20,388 nt of DNA from Folioceros fuciformis (taxonomy: Eukaryota; Anthocerotophyta; Anthocerotopsida; Anthocerotales), in NCBI GenBank assembly GCA_049999805.1, contig JBNGIO010006263.1, forward strand, positions 1 to 20,388. The letters run 5' to 3'. The position numbers and the translations under genes were made by a program. This document shows, one piece after another, positions 1 to 8,817 of this stretch; within the stretch, counting starts at the first letter, position 1, and every line of letters begins with the position of its first letter. A model generated the notes under the pieces. That model did no database searches, was not told the origin of the DNA, and saw only the letters and a program-made list of their open reading frames with translations.

Positions 1-131
1 TGGAGCACACCACGAGCCTAGGGCTTGTGGCGGCTGCAAGGGACTCGCGCAAGGATCAGAGTGCGGCGGCGGCAAGTAGCGAAGATTCGACAGCGAAGAA
101 AGCGAAGTTGTGAATGAGTCACAAGTTGGGA
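1..131 (+). pseudogene. Ty1/copia pol C-terminal tail and polypurine tract (partial)
   Basis: In the frame starting at base 3 this reads as the extreme C-terminus of a copia polyprotein, with a TGA stop at 111-113, followed by a short purine-rich tract (about 121-131) that runs into the LTR at 132. It matches 6452-6582 with two differences (48 C/T, 104 G/A). In that second copy the same sequence directly follows the RNase H domain, which shows what it is. Since it lies upstream of a 5' LTR and primer site, it belongs to a preceding copy of the same family, either a tandem element sharing this LTR or a contig-end effect. The rest of that pol lies outside the left edge. Confidence 0.7.
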
Positions 132-349
132 TGGTGAATAATTAGAGCGGCGTAAGCATGCGGCTAAGTGGGATTGCAAAAAAATGTGAAATAATAGGTC
201 TAGCCTTAGTTTAGCTGCTAGGACTAGAATTAGTAAGTAGATATGAAAAGCCACATGACATGGCTAATAACTGTAATAACTAAATTACAGGCGGGGGTAT
301 TTAAAGACGCCCGCTGACAATAAAGATAGCCTTCTATTGTAGATTTTGA
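132..349 (+). repeat. 5' LTR of copia element A
   Basis: Direct repeat of 6583-6800 with no indels and four substitutions (186, 282, 292, 312), all transitions. It begins TGGTGAATAATTAG after a purine tract and ends one base before a tRNA-Met primer site. It contains a TATA-like GTATTTAAA near 297-305 and AATAAA at about 319-324. The exact left edge (132 or 135) and right edge (349 or 350) are uncertain because the ends do not show a clean TG...CA pair. Confidence 0.75.
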
Positions 350-350
350 A

Positions 351-362
351 TGGTATCAGAGC
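351..362 (+). other. Primer binding site of element A (initiator tRNA-Met type)
   Basis: TGGTATCAGAGC follows the 5' LTR after one base. This is the sequence complementary to the 3' end of plant initiator tRNA-Met and is used by most plant Ty1/copia elements to prime minus-strand DNA synthesis. Confidence 0.93.
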
Positions 363-890
363 AAGATTCTTAGGAGGGAACCCGACGTTGGGAGATTGAA
401 GGATGGCTGTGACTCATGGGCGTAGTTGCGCTCTTTCAAGAAACCCAGCAACGCAGAATTTCAAGTCAATCTGACTTGAATTGCACAACACCCAGAGGGT
501 CTTGATAGGGCGCCTGCACGCGCACGGTTAGATGTCTTCGAACTTCAGATGAAACAAGCGAAAAGGTCTAAGCACGATGTCGCGCAATCGCGGTAGAAGA
601 TATGACGAAAGTTTGAAGGAGAAAAACTCCTTGCATCAAGAATCGTTGGCAGCTATCCACAGCAAAATATCGAAAAGCAATTCTGAGGAAACTGGAGACA
701 AGAATGCCCCGCCTCAGGACCAATGCCAAGATCCACATCTGCAGAACGCCTGAGAGGGCGTACACCAACGTGGCTGGCAGGCCATTCTAGAACTAGATCA
801 GAATCACCGCCGCCACACCAATTATGGGTTCCAGAAAGTGAGAAATACAAGAACCCATCAACAGCATTGGTAAGCGTGAATTGAGTGAAG
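363..890 (+). other. Untranslated leader of element A
   Basis: About 530 bases between the primer site and the gag ATG, with no open frame that resembles a protein. In a copia element this stretch carries the packaging and dimerisation signals of the genomic RNA. None can be recognised by eye here. Confidence 0.6.
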
Positions 891-1708
891 ATGGCAAACA
901 TCAAACTGGATTTCAAGGACAAAGATCGGTTTGCTGGGCAAAACTACGACGTGTGGGCCCAGCGTATTAGAACGCTTCTTCAAGTTGAAGATCTTTGGGA
1001 CATCGTGGATGGAAGCACACCAAAACCTGTAACCCCACCTGCAACAGCTGCGGAGATAGCGGCTTGGGAGAAAAAGGACCTCAAAGCAAGGGCAATCCTG
1101 GAGCTCGCAATGGACGGATCTATGATGCACCACATCGACGACGCAATGACGTCACACGGAGCCTGGTCGGGGCTGAACCAGATGTTCGCCAGTACAAGTC
1201 AGTCCTCCTTGGTGCATGCAACCAGACTTTCCTGGAATTGTAAAATGAAAGATGGAGATTCCATCGAAGATCATGTCATGAAATTTTGCCACCTCAGACA
1301 ACGCCTTGCATCTGCTGGAACGAGAGTTTCTGAATTGCAAGCATCTGTAGCTTTGCTAATGTCTCTTCCTGACAAATATAAAGCCTTTGTTAGTACACAA
1401 AACGGGCAATTAAGAATTGCCGTAGCTGCAAATGTGTCTCTGTCAAATACCATTGGAGCACTCTTAGAAGAAGAGGCAGCTAGCGGCTCAAGCAAAATCA
1501 ACAAGGGACGAATAGAGTCCTTTACGCAGGAAGAGGAGGCATAGGGGGCAGAGGAGGCAGAGGGGCCTATGGTAGACCTGCATCATGGCAGGGCAGACCC
1601 AAGTATAACACACAGCAAGGAGGAAATCAGGGAAAGCCTAAGAAACTGACCTATTATTGGTGTGGAATACCTGGACATGTTGAGACGGAGTGCCGGAAGA
1701 AAAAAAGG
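891..1708 (+). pseudogene. Copia gag of element A, frameshifted
   Basis: Gag forms the cytoplasmic virus-like particle and binds the element RNA. The frame opens at ATG 891; the longer frame from 885 starts at a GTG. The protein has the copia gag layout: an N-terminal YDVWAQRI segment, the capsid-like region with ILELAMDG and the AWSGLNQMF motif, then a Gly/Arg-rich stretch and a zinc knuckle. The first frame stops at 1542-1544. The RGG stretch and zinc knuckle (about 1530-1705) lie in another frame, so an indel sits near 1525. The knuckle should be CX2CX4HX4C, but its first Cys is Tyr (codon 1652-1654, TAT), leaving CGIPGHVETEC. A second frame change falls in the run of seven A at 1700-1706. 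RNA binding is therefore probably lost. Confidence 0.85.
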
Positions 1709-2852
1709 CCGGCGAGCCCAAGAAGACTGCAAGCCAGGAATCAAACGTGGTTACTCGAAACAAATCACCCACTAGTTCCATCCTTGCAATATATCTGGCA
1801 CACACAAAGTCAGATAAGAATCAATGGTTTCTGGATTCCGGGGCATCAACCCACATTTGCCATAGTAGAAAAAGCTTTGCCAAATATACAAAATATGAAG
1901 AAGGGCACTACGTGGTGCTTGGTGACGACAGCGGACTTGCTATAGCCGGTGTTAGAGACATTGCAATCAAGCTGAAAAGTGGAAATGTAGTGACACTAGG
2001 ACAAGTGCTACACGTACCTCAGATGCGCAAGAATTTGATCTCAGTAAGAAGAATCTGCGCAGATTGGCAAGCAAGGGTTGAGTTTAGCAAAGATGAATGC
2101 TTCCTAAAACAGAAGGATTCAGGAGAAAACTTAGCATGTGGGTTACCTGTCGCAGAGCTTTATCAGTTGGACTGTAGGTCCATAACTGGAAGTGGGATAG
2201 AATAAGCTAACTTGGCACATCGCCCCGAGTCAGAAGATGACAAGCTGGCCATGTTATGGCACTGCCGACTAGGGCATCCTAACTTCAATCAGTTGGCAAG
2301 TATGGTGAAGGAAAGCGAAAAATTGTATGTGGACCCGATAAAGGTGAACATAGACAAAGATCTAATATGTGAAGCAAGCGCATTAGCCAAAGCCAACAAG
2401 AAGGTGAAGCAGGACAAAAATGCTACGAGGGCAACTCATTTGCTTGAGGTCGTGCATATAGACCTGTGCGGACCGATGTCCGTAACCTCGATGGGTGGTG
2501 CTAATTATTTCATGGCCTTGGTAGATGACTGGAGCAGATTCACGGTGACTTACTTCTTGGGTAGAAAAAGTGAAGCGCTGGAGAAGTTCCGTGAATATGT
2601 CGCAAGTGCGCAAAGAGCAACCGGACACCAAGTCAAGACCCTTCGTACAGACAACGGAGGAGAGTTCACTAGCCATGATTTCGAAGATTTCTGCAAGGAG
2701 ATGGGAATCAGCAAACAGCTGACGGTTCTATACACTTCGAGCCAGAATCCGCTGGTTGAATCAAAGAATCGCTATATGCAGGAAGGTGCTAAAGCGTTGC
2801 TACAACAAGCAGGAATGTCACGAAGGTTTTGGGTTGAGGCAATCCAAACCTT
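1708..2852 (+). pseudogene. Copia protease, GAG-pre-integrase and integrase core of element A, truncated
   Basis: One frame broken by a TAA at 2203-2205. The retropepsin active site is intact (WFLDSGASTHICH, from about 1825), followed by VLHVPQMRKNLISV. After the stop comes the GAG-pre-integrase zinc-binding segment (LWHCRLGHPN); its later CX2C is damaged, reading CEAS instead of CxxC. The integrase core follows, with Asp in VVHIDLCGP, Asp in TLRTDNGGEF and Glu in LVESKNR, the region round the Glu being degenerate. The frame ends after FWVEAIQTFV near 2852, where unrelated DNA begins. The integrase C-terminus and the N-terminal half of RT are absent from the window. Not functional. Confidence 0.88.
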
Positions 2853-3257
2853 TGTTAAGCATGATTAATGTTGAGATTAATTAGTGCTAATCCAGCTTAT
2901 TGAGTTTGTACTAATTAGTGGTAAGAGTGATTAAGGTTATGATTAATATATTTAGCTTATCAGACTTTGTTATGTTAGGCAAAAAGGTATTGTAGGGTTT
3001 GGCGTCATTTATCCCATATTGGGCACGAAATGAGAGTGCCACCCATAGGTCCATAAAAGAAGGGATGAACCCACCTAGTATTTGTAGTCTAACTCCCTCT
3101 TCACTTGTATTGTGTTGTTTTTTGTAATTCTCCATTTATTTGAGTTTAAGAGCCTTGTTATAGTGCTCTTATTTTTGGGATTCTGCATCTTGCTTCAACT
3201 AACTTGTTTTAACCTCTTTTGAGCATGGCGGGGGTGACATCTCAACAGGTTCTGGGC
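2853..3257 (+). repeat. LTR-like non-coding fragment replacing part of element A
   Basis: AT-rich sequence starting TGTTAAGC exactly where the copia integrase breaks off, with CATAAAAGAAGG near 3052 (TATA-like) and T-rich tracts downstream. It has no protein-like frame and runs straight into a gypsy integrase. The TG start and promoter-like content suggest part of an LTR or leader of an unidentified element. It does not match the long LTR-like region beginning at 4034, so the two are not the LTR pair of one element. Confidence 0.4.
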
Positions 3258-3999
3258 CCACACAGCAAATGTGGTGGCCCGATTTTTGTTTGAGCAAATC
3301 ATCACAAGGTATGGGTGCCCATTGGAGCTGGTGAGTGATAGGGGGACTCACTTTTTCAATGAAGTAGTCAAGCACATGACTGAATATTTCAATATCAGTC
3401 ATAGGAAGACCACTCCCTACAACCCTAAGGCCAATGGACTCATGGAGAAGGCTAATGGGCTGTTGTGCAAGATTCTCGGCAAGCTCACCGTCACCTATGC
3501 TCATGATTGGGATAGGAAGCTCCATTCAGCCTTGTGGGCATATAGGACTGCTGAGAAGGTTACTACCCAGCAGACCCCTTATTACCTTACCTATGGACAC
3601 TCACCGATCATGCCCATCGAATTTGAGGTACTTACCTTGAGAATGCAGGAGAGCAATCGATTGCCCGTGGAGGAGAGCCAGCTGGAGAGGCTAACCAGTT
3701 TTGTGCAGCATGATGAGGATAGGGAACGGGCCTTGGCTGTTTTCCTTGATGTTCAGGAGAGGAGGAAGAAGTGGCACGACCAGAAGTTGCGTAAACAAGA
3801 GTATGTTGTGCCTGGAGATTTAGCCTTGTTATATGACAATAGGTACATGCACTTTCCAGGTAAGCTGCACTTGAGATGGATGGGACCTTACAGGGTGCTG
3901 GAAGTGTATGAGAATGGGTCCATCCAACTACAGCACCTCAACGGCCCTAACTTGCCAACTAGGGTTAATGGCTGGCGGGTGAAGAAATATTATCAGTAG
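3258..3999 (+). pseudogene. Ty3/gypsy integrase C-terminal half (5'-truncated)
   Basis: An open frame resembling the end of a gypsy pol polyprotein. It starts inside the integrase core (VVARFLFEQIITRYG), keeps the second catalytic Asp in LVSDRGTHF and the Glu in NGLMEKANG, and continues through HSALWAYRT and TYGHSPIMPIEFE to the GPY/F module (WMGPYRVLEV), which helps bind DNA, and a short tail ending in VKKYY. The first catalytic Asp, protease, RT and RNase H are missing, so it cannot integrate DNA by itself. No chromodomain is seen. The stop is followed by a polypurine tract as at a normal pol end. A second, inverted copy of this family lies at 8818-9590. Confidence 0.9.
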
Positions 4000-4017
4000 T
4001 TGGCGAGGACGCCAACA

Positions 4018-4033
4018 AATGAGAAGGGGAGTA
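4018..4033 (+). other. Gypsy polypurine tract
   Basis: AATGAGAAGGGGAGTA lies just downstream of the integrase stop and directly before TGTGGACTCCACAT. The purine run primes plus-strand DNA synthesis and marks the LTR start. The inverted relic has an almost identical AATGAAAAGGGGAGTA at the same place. Confidence 0.8.
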
Positions 4034-5285
4034 TGTGGACTCCACATGCTGAATAGGTCCTTGGAAAATGGTAGGATTTCTCTTTTTGGGAATCTCTAAG
4101 TGAACCCTGTGGTGAAATGGTTAAAAGATTAGGTTAGATTAGTAGCTAGATTAATGGTGAGGCGAGACGCATCTTTGAAGGGTTGCTGGAATGATCTGAG
4201 AGAAGGGATGGAATGATTTAAGAGAGGAGGGAGAGTGTTGAGAGGCACTGACCATTTTGGTAGTCTTGAGAGGTTGGTCAATTTTGGTAAGGGCACCCAG
4301 TGGTGTCCATGGGACACAACCCCTATTAGGTCAGAACTAGGTTTGGGTCAAAGTTAGGTTTAGGTCAGAATTAGGGGCGGCTTAGGTCAGAGAGAGATTG
4401 CTGGGTGGTTGACTGAGGCTAACCCTAATGAATAGAGATGGAGGTTTGGGCCAAGGTAGTATAAGAGGATAGACCTGCCATTGAGGAGGGGGTTGTCTAC
4501 GGTGCGATTTCCCTGGACCTTGGGTGCAGAACTCCTGGCTTAGGGCGCTGAGCTGGTGGAGACTAAACCAAGGTCCTGATTTCCCTTGCCACTAGGGGAA
4601 CGTGGAGGATCCCAAGACTGCCAAGATTCGTGTGGCCGGATCCACAATGGCTGACCACCTTGCATGCTGGCTGAGGTGAGGTTGCAGGGCCGTGAGCCAA
4701 GGGGGCTACCCAGCCCTAGGCCTCGTCTCTGCCTTGAAGGCTGCAAGAGGGAAGGCTGTTGTGTTCCAAATTGCAGGAGAGAAGGGTTGAGTTGCAGATT
4801 TTGGAAGTGGAAGTGTTGAAGTGAGGAGTTGAGCTGAAGTGAGGGGCTGGAGGGTGAAGTGAAGTGCTGAAGTGAAGGACTGAAGTGCTGAAGTGAAGGA
4901 CTGAAATACTAGAGTGAAGTGCTGAAGTGGTGCAATGAAGTGTTGAAGCTGGAGTGAGGAGCTAGCTGAAGTTGAGGTTCTCGTTCAGCTGCGGAGGTAG
5001 CTAGCACTAGGTGTTGAGTGTTGGAGGCCAGACTTGGGGCTGGAGCCTTCTCTTAGCACTGAAGTGATTGATACTTGGAGTTGGAAACGAGGGCTGAAGA
5101 CAATGCTGGAGTTCTCATTTTGTTGAGGCTGGGGTTGGTGTTGTGGTAGGAGCCGAAGACAGGACCGAGAATTCTGATCTATTGCTGTAGCACTTGGTAT
5201 ATGCTAATAGATAGGGTGAGATTAGGGAGATGTGGGTAACCTTGACATTAGTTCACTCCCTTGCGAGCGAATCATAAGACTGCAA
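4034..5285 (+). repeat. Long 3' LTR (or LTR plus flank) of the gypsy fragment
   Basis: Starts TGTGGACTCCACAT right after the polypurine tract. It contains a TATA-like TATAAGA at 4460-4466 and no credible coding frame. The right end is not visible: a CA near 5283-5284 (CTGCA) is one possibility. At 5293-5303 there is a second AAGGGGAAG followed by TGTGGCCCC that mimics a polypurine/LTR junction. No partner LTR lies in the window, so the boundary is a guess. The length of about 1.25 kb would be ordinary for a gypsy LTR. Confidence 0.5.
4801..4960 (+). repeat. GAAGTG-rich minisatellite inside the LTR-like region
   Basis: Two perfect tandem copies of a 21-base unit (GAAGTGCTGAAGTGAAGGAC plus T) at 4861-4881 and 4882-4902, flanked on both sides by degenerate GAAGTG/CTGAAGTG copies. 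Strongly purine-skewed on the plus strand. Confidence 0.85.
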
Positions 5286-5329
5286 CGATAATAAGGGGAA
5301 GTGTGGCCCCTTGGTGGTTCTTGGGTGTG

Positions 5330-6564
5330 CAAGAAATCACTCCACAGTATGCAAACTGCTCAAGACAATCTATGGCCTAAAACAGTCAGCGCGTGCCTGG
5401 AATCGAAGAATTCATAAGTACCTTCTCAGGTGTGGATTCGAGCAATCGAAAGTAGATGGTAACGTATATGTTTACAGAAAAGGTGGGAGCATAGCTTACC
5501 TTGCACTTTATGTTGACGACACTCTCATTATAGCATCAACAGATCAAATACTGAGAACAGTAAAAGGACTCCTATCAGCAGAATTCAGCATGACTGATAT
5601 TGGGGAGCTCACGTTTTTCCTCGAGGTGCAGACTATAGTGAATCGTGAGGTAGGCCACATCACATTACATCAGCAACATTACATTCTCCGGCTGTTAGAA
5701 AAATTTGGACTATCAGGAGCGAAACCCGCAAGCACACCTGAAGCAGCTGGCTTAATATTGAGCAAGGAGCAGTCACCGCAAGATGAAGAAGAGCGCCGGC
5801 AGATGGAAACAGTCCCATACCGGATGCTGGTGGGTTGTCTTCTATGGGTGAGCAATTGGACTCGCCCTTACATCGCACATGCCACCTCGTGCGTGTCGCA
5901 ATTCCTTGCGAACCCTGGCCAACCACATTGGATAGCCACCAAAAGGATCTTGCGGTACTTGAAGGGGACTTCGAATTTGAGCCTAAAATATGTAAGAATC
6001 CCTAACCAGAAGCAGCTGGATTTTGAGTGCTGGACAGATGCCGATTGGGCGGCGGACAAAGACACACGAAGGTCAGTTACTGCCTACTGCATCAAGATGT
6101 GCGGATGCGCCGTTACCTGGTCATCAAAGAAGCAGGCGACGGTGGCTCTATCATCAACAGAAGCAGAGTACGCAGCAGTGGCAGCAGCGACACATGAAAT
6201 TTTCCACCTGAGAGCATTGATGAAGTCCGTCGGGTATGAGCAGCGAGAACCATCAGTGTTGCACTATGATAACCAGTCAGCCATAGCTTTGGCGAAGAAT
6301 CCGATCATGCACGCTCGCACATGGCATGTGGAGGTGAAGATGCTTTTCACCCGAGATGCTGTAGAGGAGAAGCTGGTTGAGCTCAGGTACGTAGCAACCA
6401 GCCAGAATATGGCCGACGTTCTGACATAAGCGCTGCCAAGCGCCAAACACATGGAGCACACCACGAGCCTAGGGCTTGTGGCGGCTGCAAGGGACTCGTG
6501 CAAGGATCAGAGTGCGGCGGCGGCAAGTAGCGAAGATTCGACAGCGAAGAAAGCAAAGTTGTGA
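5330..6564 (+). pseudogene. Copia RT C-terminal half and RNase H of element A
   Basis: Reverse transcriptase copies the element RNA, and RNase H removes the RNA strand. The frame opens within RT (VCKLLKTIYGLKQSARAW), keeps the catalytic YVDD box (LYVDDTLII), the DIGELTFFL motif and the PYRMLVGCLLW connection. RNase H has its acidic residues in TDADWA, SSTEAEY and YDNQSA and ends with SQNMADVL. It is open to a TAA at 6427-6429; past this the same frame continues to a TGA at 6562-6564. The copy at the window end has AAA (Lys) where this one has TAA, so the natural stop is probably the later one. The N-terminal half of RT, with the first catalytic Asp, is missing. This is the best-kept coding part of element A. 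Confidence 0.9.
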
Positions 6565-6582
6565 ATGAGTCACAAGTTGGGA

Positions 6583-6800
6583 TGGTGAATAATTAGAGCG
6601 GCGTAAGCATGCGGCTAAGTGGGATTGCAAAAAAATATGAAATAATAGGTCTAGCCTTAGTTTAGCTGCTAGGACTAGAATTAGTAAGTAGATATGAAAA
6701 GCCACATGACATGGCTAATAACTGTAATAACTGAATTACAGGTGGGGGTATTTAAAGACGCCTGCTGACAATAAAGATAGCCTTCTATTGTAGATTTTGA
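6583..6800 (+). repeat. 3' LTR of copia element A
   Basis: Direct repeat of 132-349, preceded by a purine-rich tract at 6572-6582 and the pol stop. It abuts the coiled-coil part of a gypsy gag at 6802, so element A (or the tandem it belongs to) apparently inserted into that gag. The target duplication cannot be checked because the left flank is another copia copy. Confidence 0.78.
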
Positions 6801-6802
6801 AG

Positions 6803-6957
6803 AAGTTGACCCAGCAGGTGACCACGTTGCAAACTTCCCAACAAGGTTTATCACATGAGATCATTGCATGTCGAAGGGACCTCGCCCAGTCTGAGGAAAC
6901 TACGAAGGTGGTGGAGGAACAGCTACGGGAACAAGTCTACGTTGCAAAGGATTTACA
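6803..6957 (+). pseudogene. N-terminal coiled-coil part of a gypsy gag
   Basis: In the frame of base 6803 the sequence encodes a Gln/Glu-rich helical segment (LTQQVTTLQTSQQ, then CRRDLAQSEETTKVVEEQLRE) with heptad-like spacing, ending at a TAA near 6957. The main gag frame continues one frame over from about 6958, so an indel separates them. The segment starts abruptly at the element A LTR, and its upstream part is not in the window. Confidence 0.55.
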
Positions 6958-8061
6958 ATAAAAGTCAGGCCTGGGCTGGTAGCCGGACAAATTACTGCGG
7001 TAGCCCAAACCACTGCGCCAGCCATGACTACTGTTCCAGTTGCTGTGACTACTAAGCAGTCATATCCCCTGTATGGAGAGAAGAAAGGATACGAGGACCC
7101 TGACGCTTTTGTTGAGCGTTTTGAACAGTTAACCATCTCGAATCAGGAGGCGAATGACGCACAGCGCGTGCAGCTGTTCTATGGAGTTCTGCGAGGAGCC
7201 GCTGCCAAATGGTACAAGAGGGAGTACTTGAAGACAACAACACCTACGGCCACCTTCGACGCACTCAAGAGGTCATTTTGTGAGAGATTCCGCGGGGTGG
7301 ATGTCGAAGGGTATGTCCTGTCAAAATTGGAGAGGCTACCGCGAAGGCAAAGGGAGACGCTGCAAGCATATGTGGAGAGGTTCCACAGTCTGCGAGATCG
7401 AGCGGGACCTCATTCGGAGCTAATGGCTATTCGATGGTTCGCAAGGGGTCTTGGGTCAGCCATGGGCAGACACCTGCGCCTGCAAGCAGAGAGGGATCTG
7501 GAGCGAGCCATAAGGGCTGCGCTGAATTATGAGGAATCCAACGCGGAAGTAAAAAAGAAGGCTCGGAAGGAGGAGAAATGGAGTCATGAGGGGAGGAAGA
7601 AACATTCAAAGGGAAAGAAGAAATACTCCTCCTCGGAGGATGACTCATCAGCGGAGGAGGGATCCTCGAGTACCGTTTCGGACAGTGCGACCATTGAGGA
7701 TTCGTCAAGTTCAGAGGAAGACTCATCGGAGGACGAGAGAAGAAGGAGGAAGCATAGGCAGTCGGGTAAGCCAAGATCGCGAAAAAAAATTCAGTCCAGA
7801 AATAGGGAGTCCGGGAGGATCAAGGTAGAGCCTGGGAGTGCGAAGAGAGGGGCTGAGCAAGTGAGGAAGGAGGTAGAGTTGGCAACCAAGAAGGTTGAAC
7901 AGCAAGGGAACAAGATGGGAGAGATTCTGGCCAAACTGGAAAAACTTCAAATCAATGCTGTGAAGGACCATGAGAGGAGGAGGGTCGCGACGGGGGGAAG
8001 GGCAAATCTTTTTTGTTCAACATGCGGACAGCAGGGACACTCTAGGGCGAGTTGTCCGTAG
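6958..8061 (+). pseudogene. Ty3/gypsy gag with Ser/acidic tail and first zinc knuckle
   Basis: The frame is open from about 6958; the first ATG is at 7024 (345 codons from there). Domains in order: a Thr/Val/Pro linker (TTVPVAVTTK), the retrotransposon gag capsid domain (about residues 20-170, with FVERFEQLTI, GAAAKWYKREY, FCERFRGVDVEGYVLSKLERL and ALNYEESN), a basic stretch, a Ser/Glu/Asp-rich tract and Arg/Lys-rich stretch (about 190-265), a coiled coil (about 280-315) and a CX2CX4HX4C zinc knuckle (C331, C334, H339, C344). A TAG at 8059-8061 follows the knuckle immediately, and the same frame continues beyond it with more gag. A homologous fragment lies at 19172-19695. Gag packages the RNA; this copy lacks pol downstream. 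Confidence 0.88.
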
Positions 8062-8690
8062 GTTAAGGTGCAGTTCGTGGAATACGAAGAGGAGGAGGAG
8101 GAGGCTTACTTGGAGGACGCCTATCAAATTCAGGAAACGATGCCCATGATGGGATACCCCAAGACGGTCTACCCTCCACATTTACGTAACAATGCACCCA
8201 TACGAGGAAAGACCCCCAGAAATCCGACGCAGCTGACAACAATCCAGTGCTATAATTGTCGAGGCATAGGGCACTTTGTGAACAGCTGTCCCTCGGCGAC
8301 GTGCCAAGGGAATGGGGACTATGAGAGGCTGTGCACTGACTGCAAGCAAATGGGCCATGTGGCTGGAAGTGTTTTATGTGCTGCACCAAGGAAACACGTG
8401 AGGATTGCCCCCACCCCAGCAGCGGTGATTCAGGCCCCTGGTCCAAGTGCTCCTCCTGCGATACCGGTGATGGACGCATTAATGGCTGTATGGGAAGATG
8501 CAGAAGGAAGCATGTTGAGGAAGTTGGAAGGATTGGGTGGCTTGGACGGACAATATTACGAGGAAGCCCCTGCGATGGCCGTCCGAACTCGGGGACGAGC
8601 AAAAGCAGCAAAGAACAAGCAGTCGGGGCAGAGGGAGCATGGAGGAAAGGACCGAACTACATCCTCTAGTTCAGAGTATTATTCTCAAAC
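8062..8690 (+). pseudogene. Continuation of gypsy gag with two further zinc knuckles
   Basis: In frame with the upstream gag after the TAG. It starts with an acidic run (EYEEEEEEAYLEDAY), has a CX2CX4HX4C knuckle (8248-8289, CYNCRGIGHFVNSC) and a variant knuckle with six residues before the last Cys (8332-8379, CTDCKQMGHVAGSVLC). A Pro/Ala linker and a basic segment (VRTRGRAKAAKNKQ) follow. The expected protease is absent: near 8690 the sequence runs into an inverted gypsy LTR fragment, and the reading frame beyond is accidental. The first possible ATG after the stop is much further in, so this part would be translated only by read-through. Confidence 0.75.
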
Positions 8691-8783
8691 TAAGCCGTTT
8701 TCCTTACACTTTCACAAAAAAAAAATGATGTCCACACCTTCTGTCGCTGAAAAAGGGAATTCCGAATATTTTTTTCCTCTACA
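8690..8783 (-). repeat. Start of a gypsy 3' LTR, inverted and truncated
   Basis: On the minus strand the polypurine tract AATGAAAAGGGGAGTA (8784-8799) is followed by TGTAGAGGAAAAAAAT and about 90 bases of AT-rich sequence, then joins the end of the plus-strand gag. Only the first part of the LTR is present, and it does not resemble the LTR-like region at 4034 beyond TGT. Confidence 0.6.
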
Positions 8784-8817
8784 TACTCCCCTTTTCATTT
8801 GTTGGCGTCTTGCCAAC

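Larger units (their letters stand above)
132..6800 (+). mobile_element. Ty1/copia element A, interrupted and defective
   Basis: LTR, tRNA-Met primer site, gag, protease, integrase, RT, RNase H, purine tract, LTR, in the protease-integrase-RT order that defines Ty1/copia. About 2.5 kb at 2853-5329 is foreign and replaces, rather than simply splits, the end of integrase and the first half of RT. LTR divergence is 4 of 218 positions (about 1.8%). Confidence 0.82.

Noticed and set aside
8063-8611. Minus-strand 182-codon frame opposite gag
   Set aside because: Antisense shadow of the zinc-knuckle gag segment.
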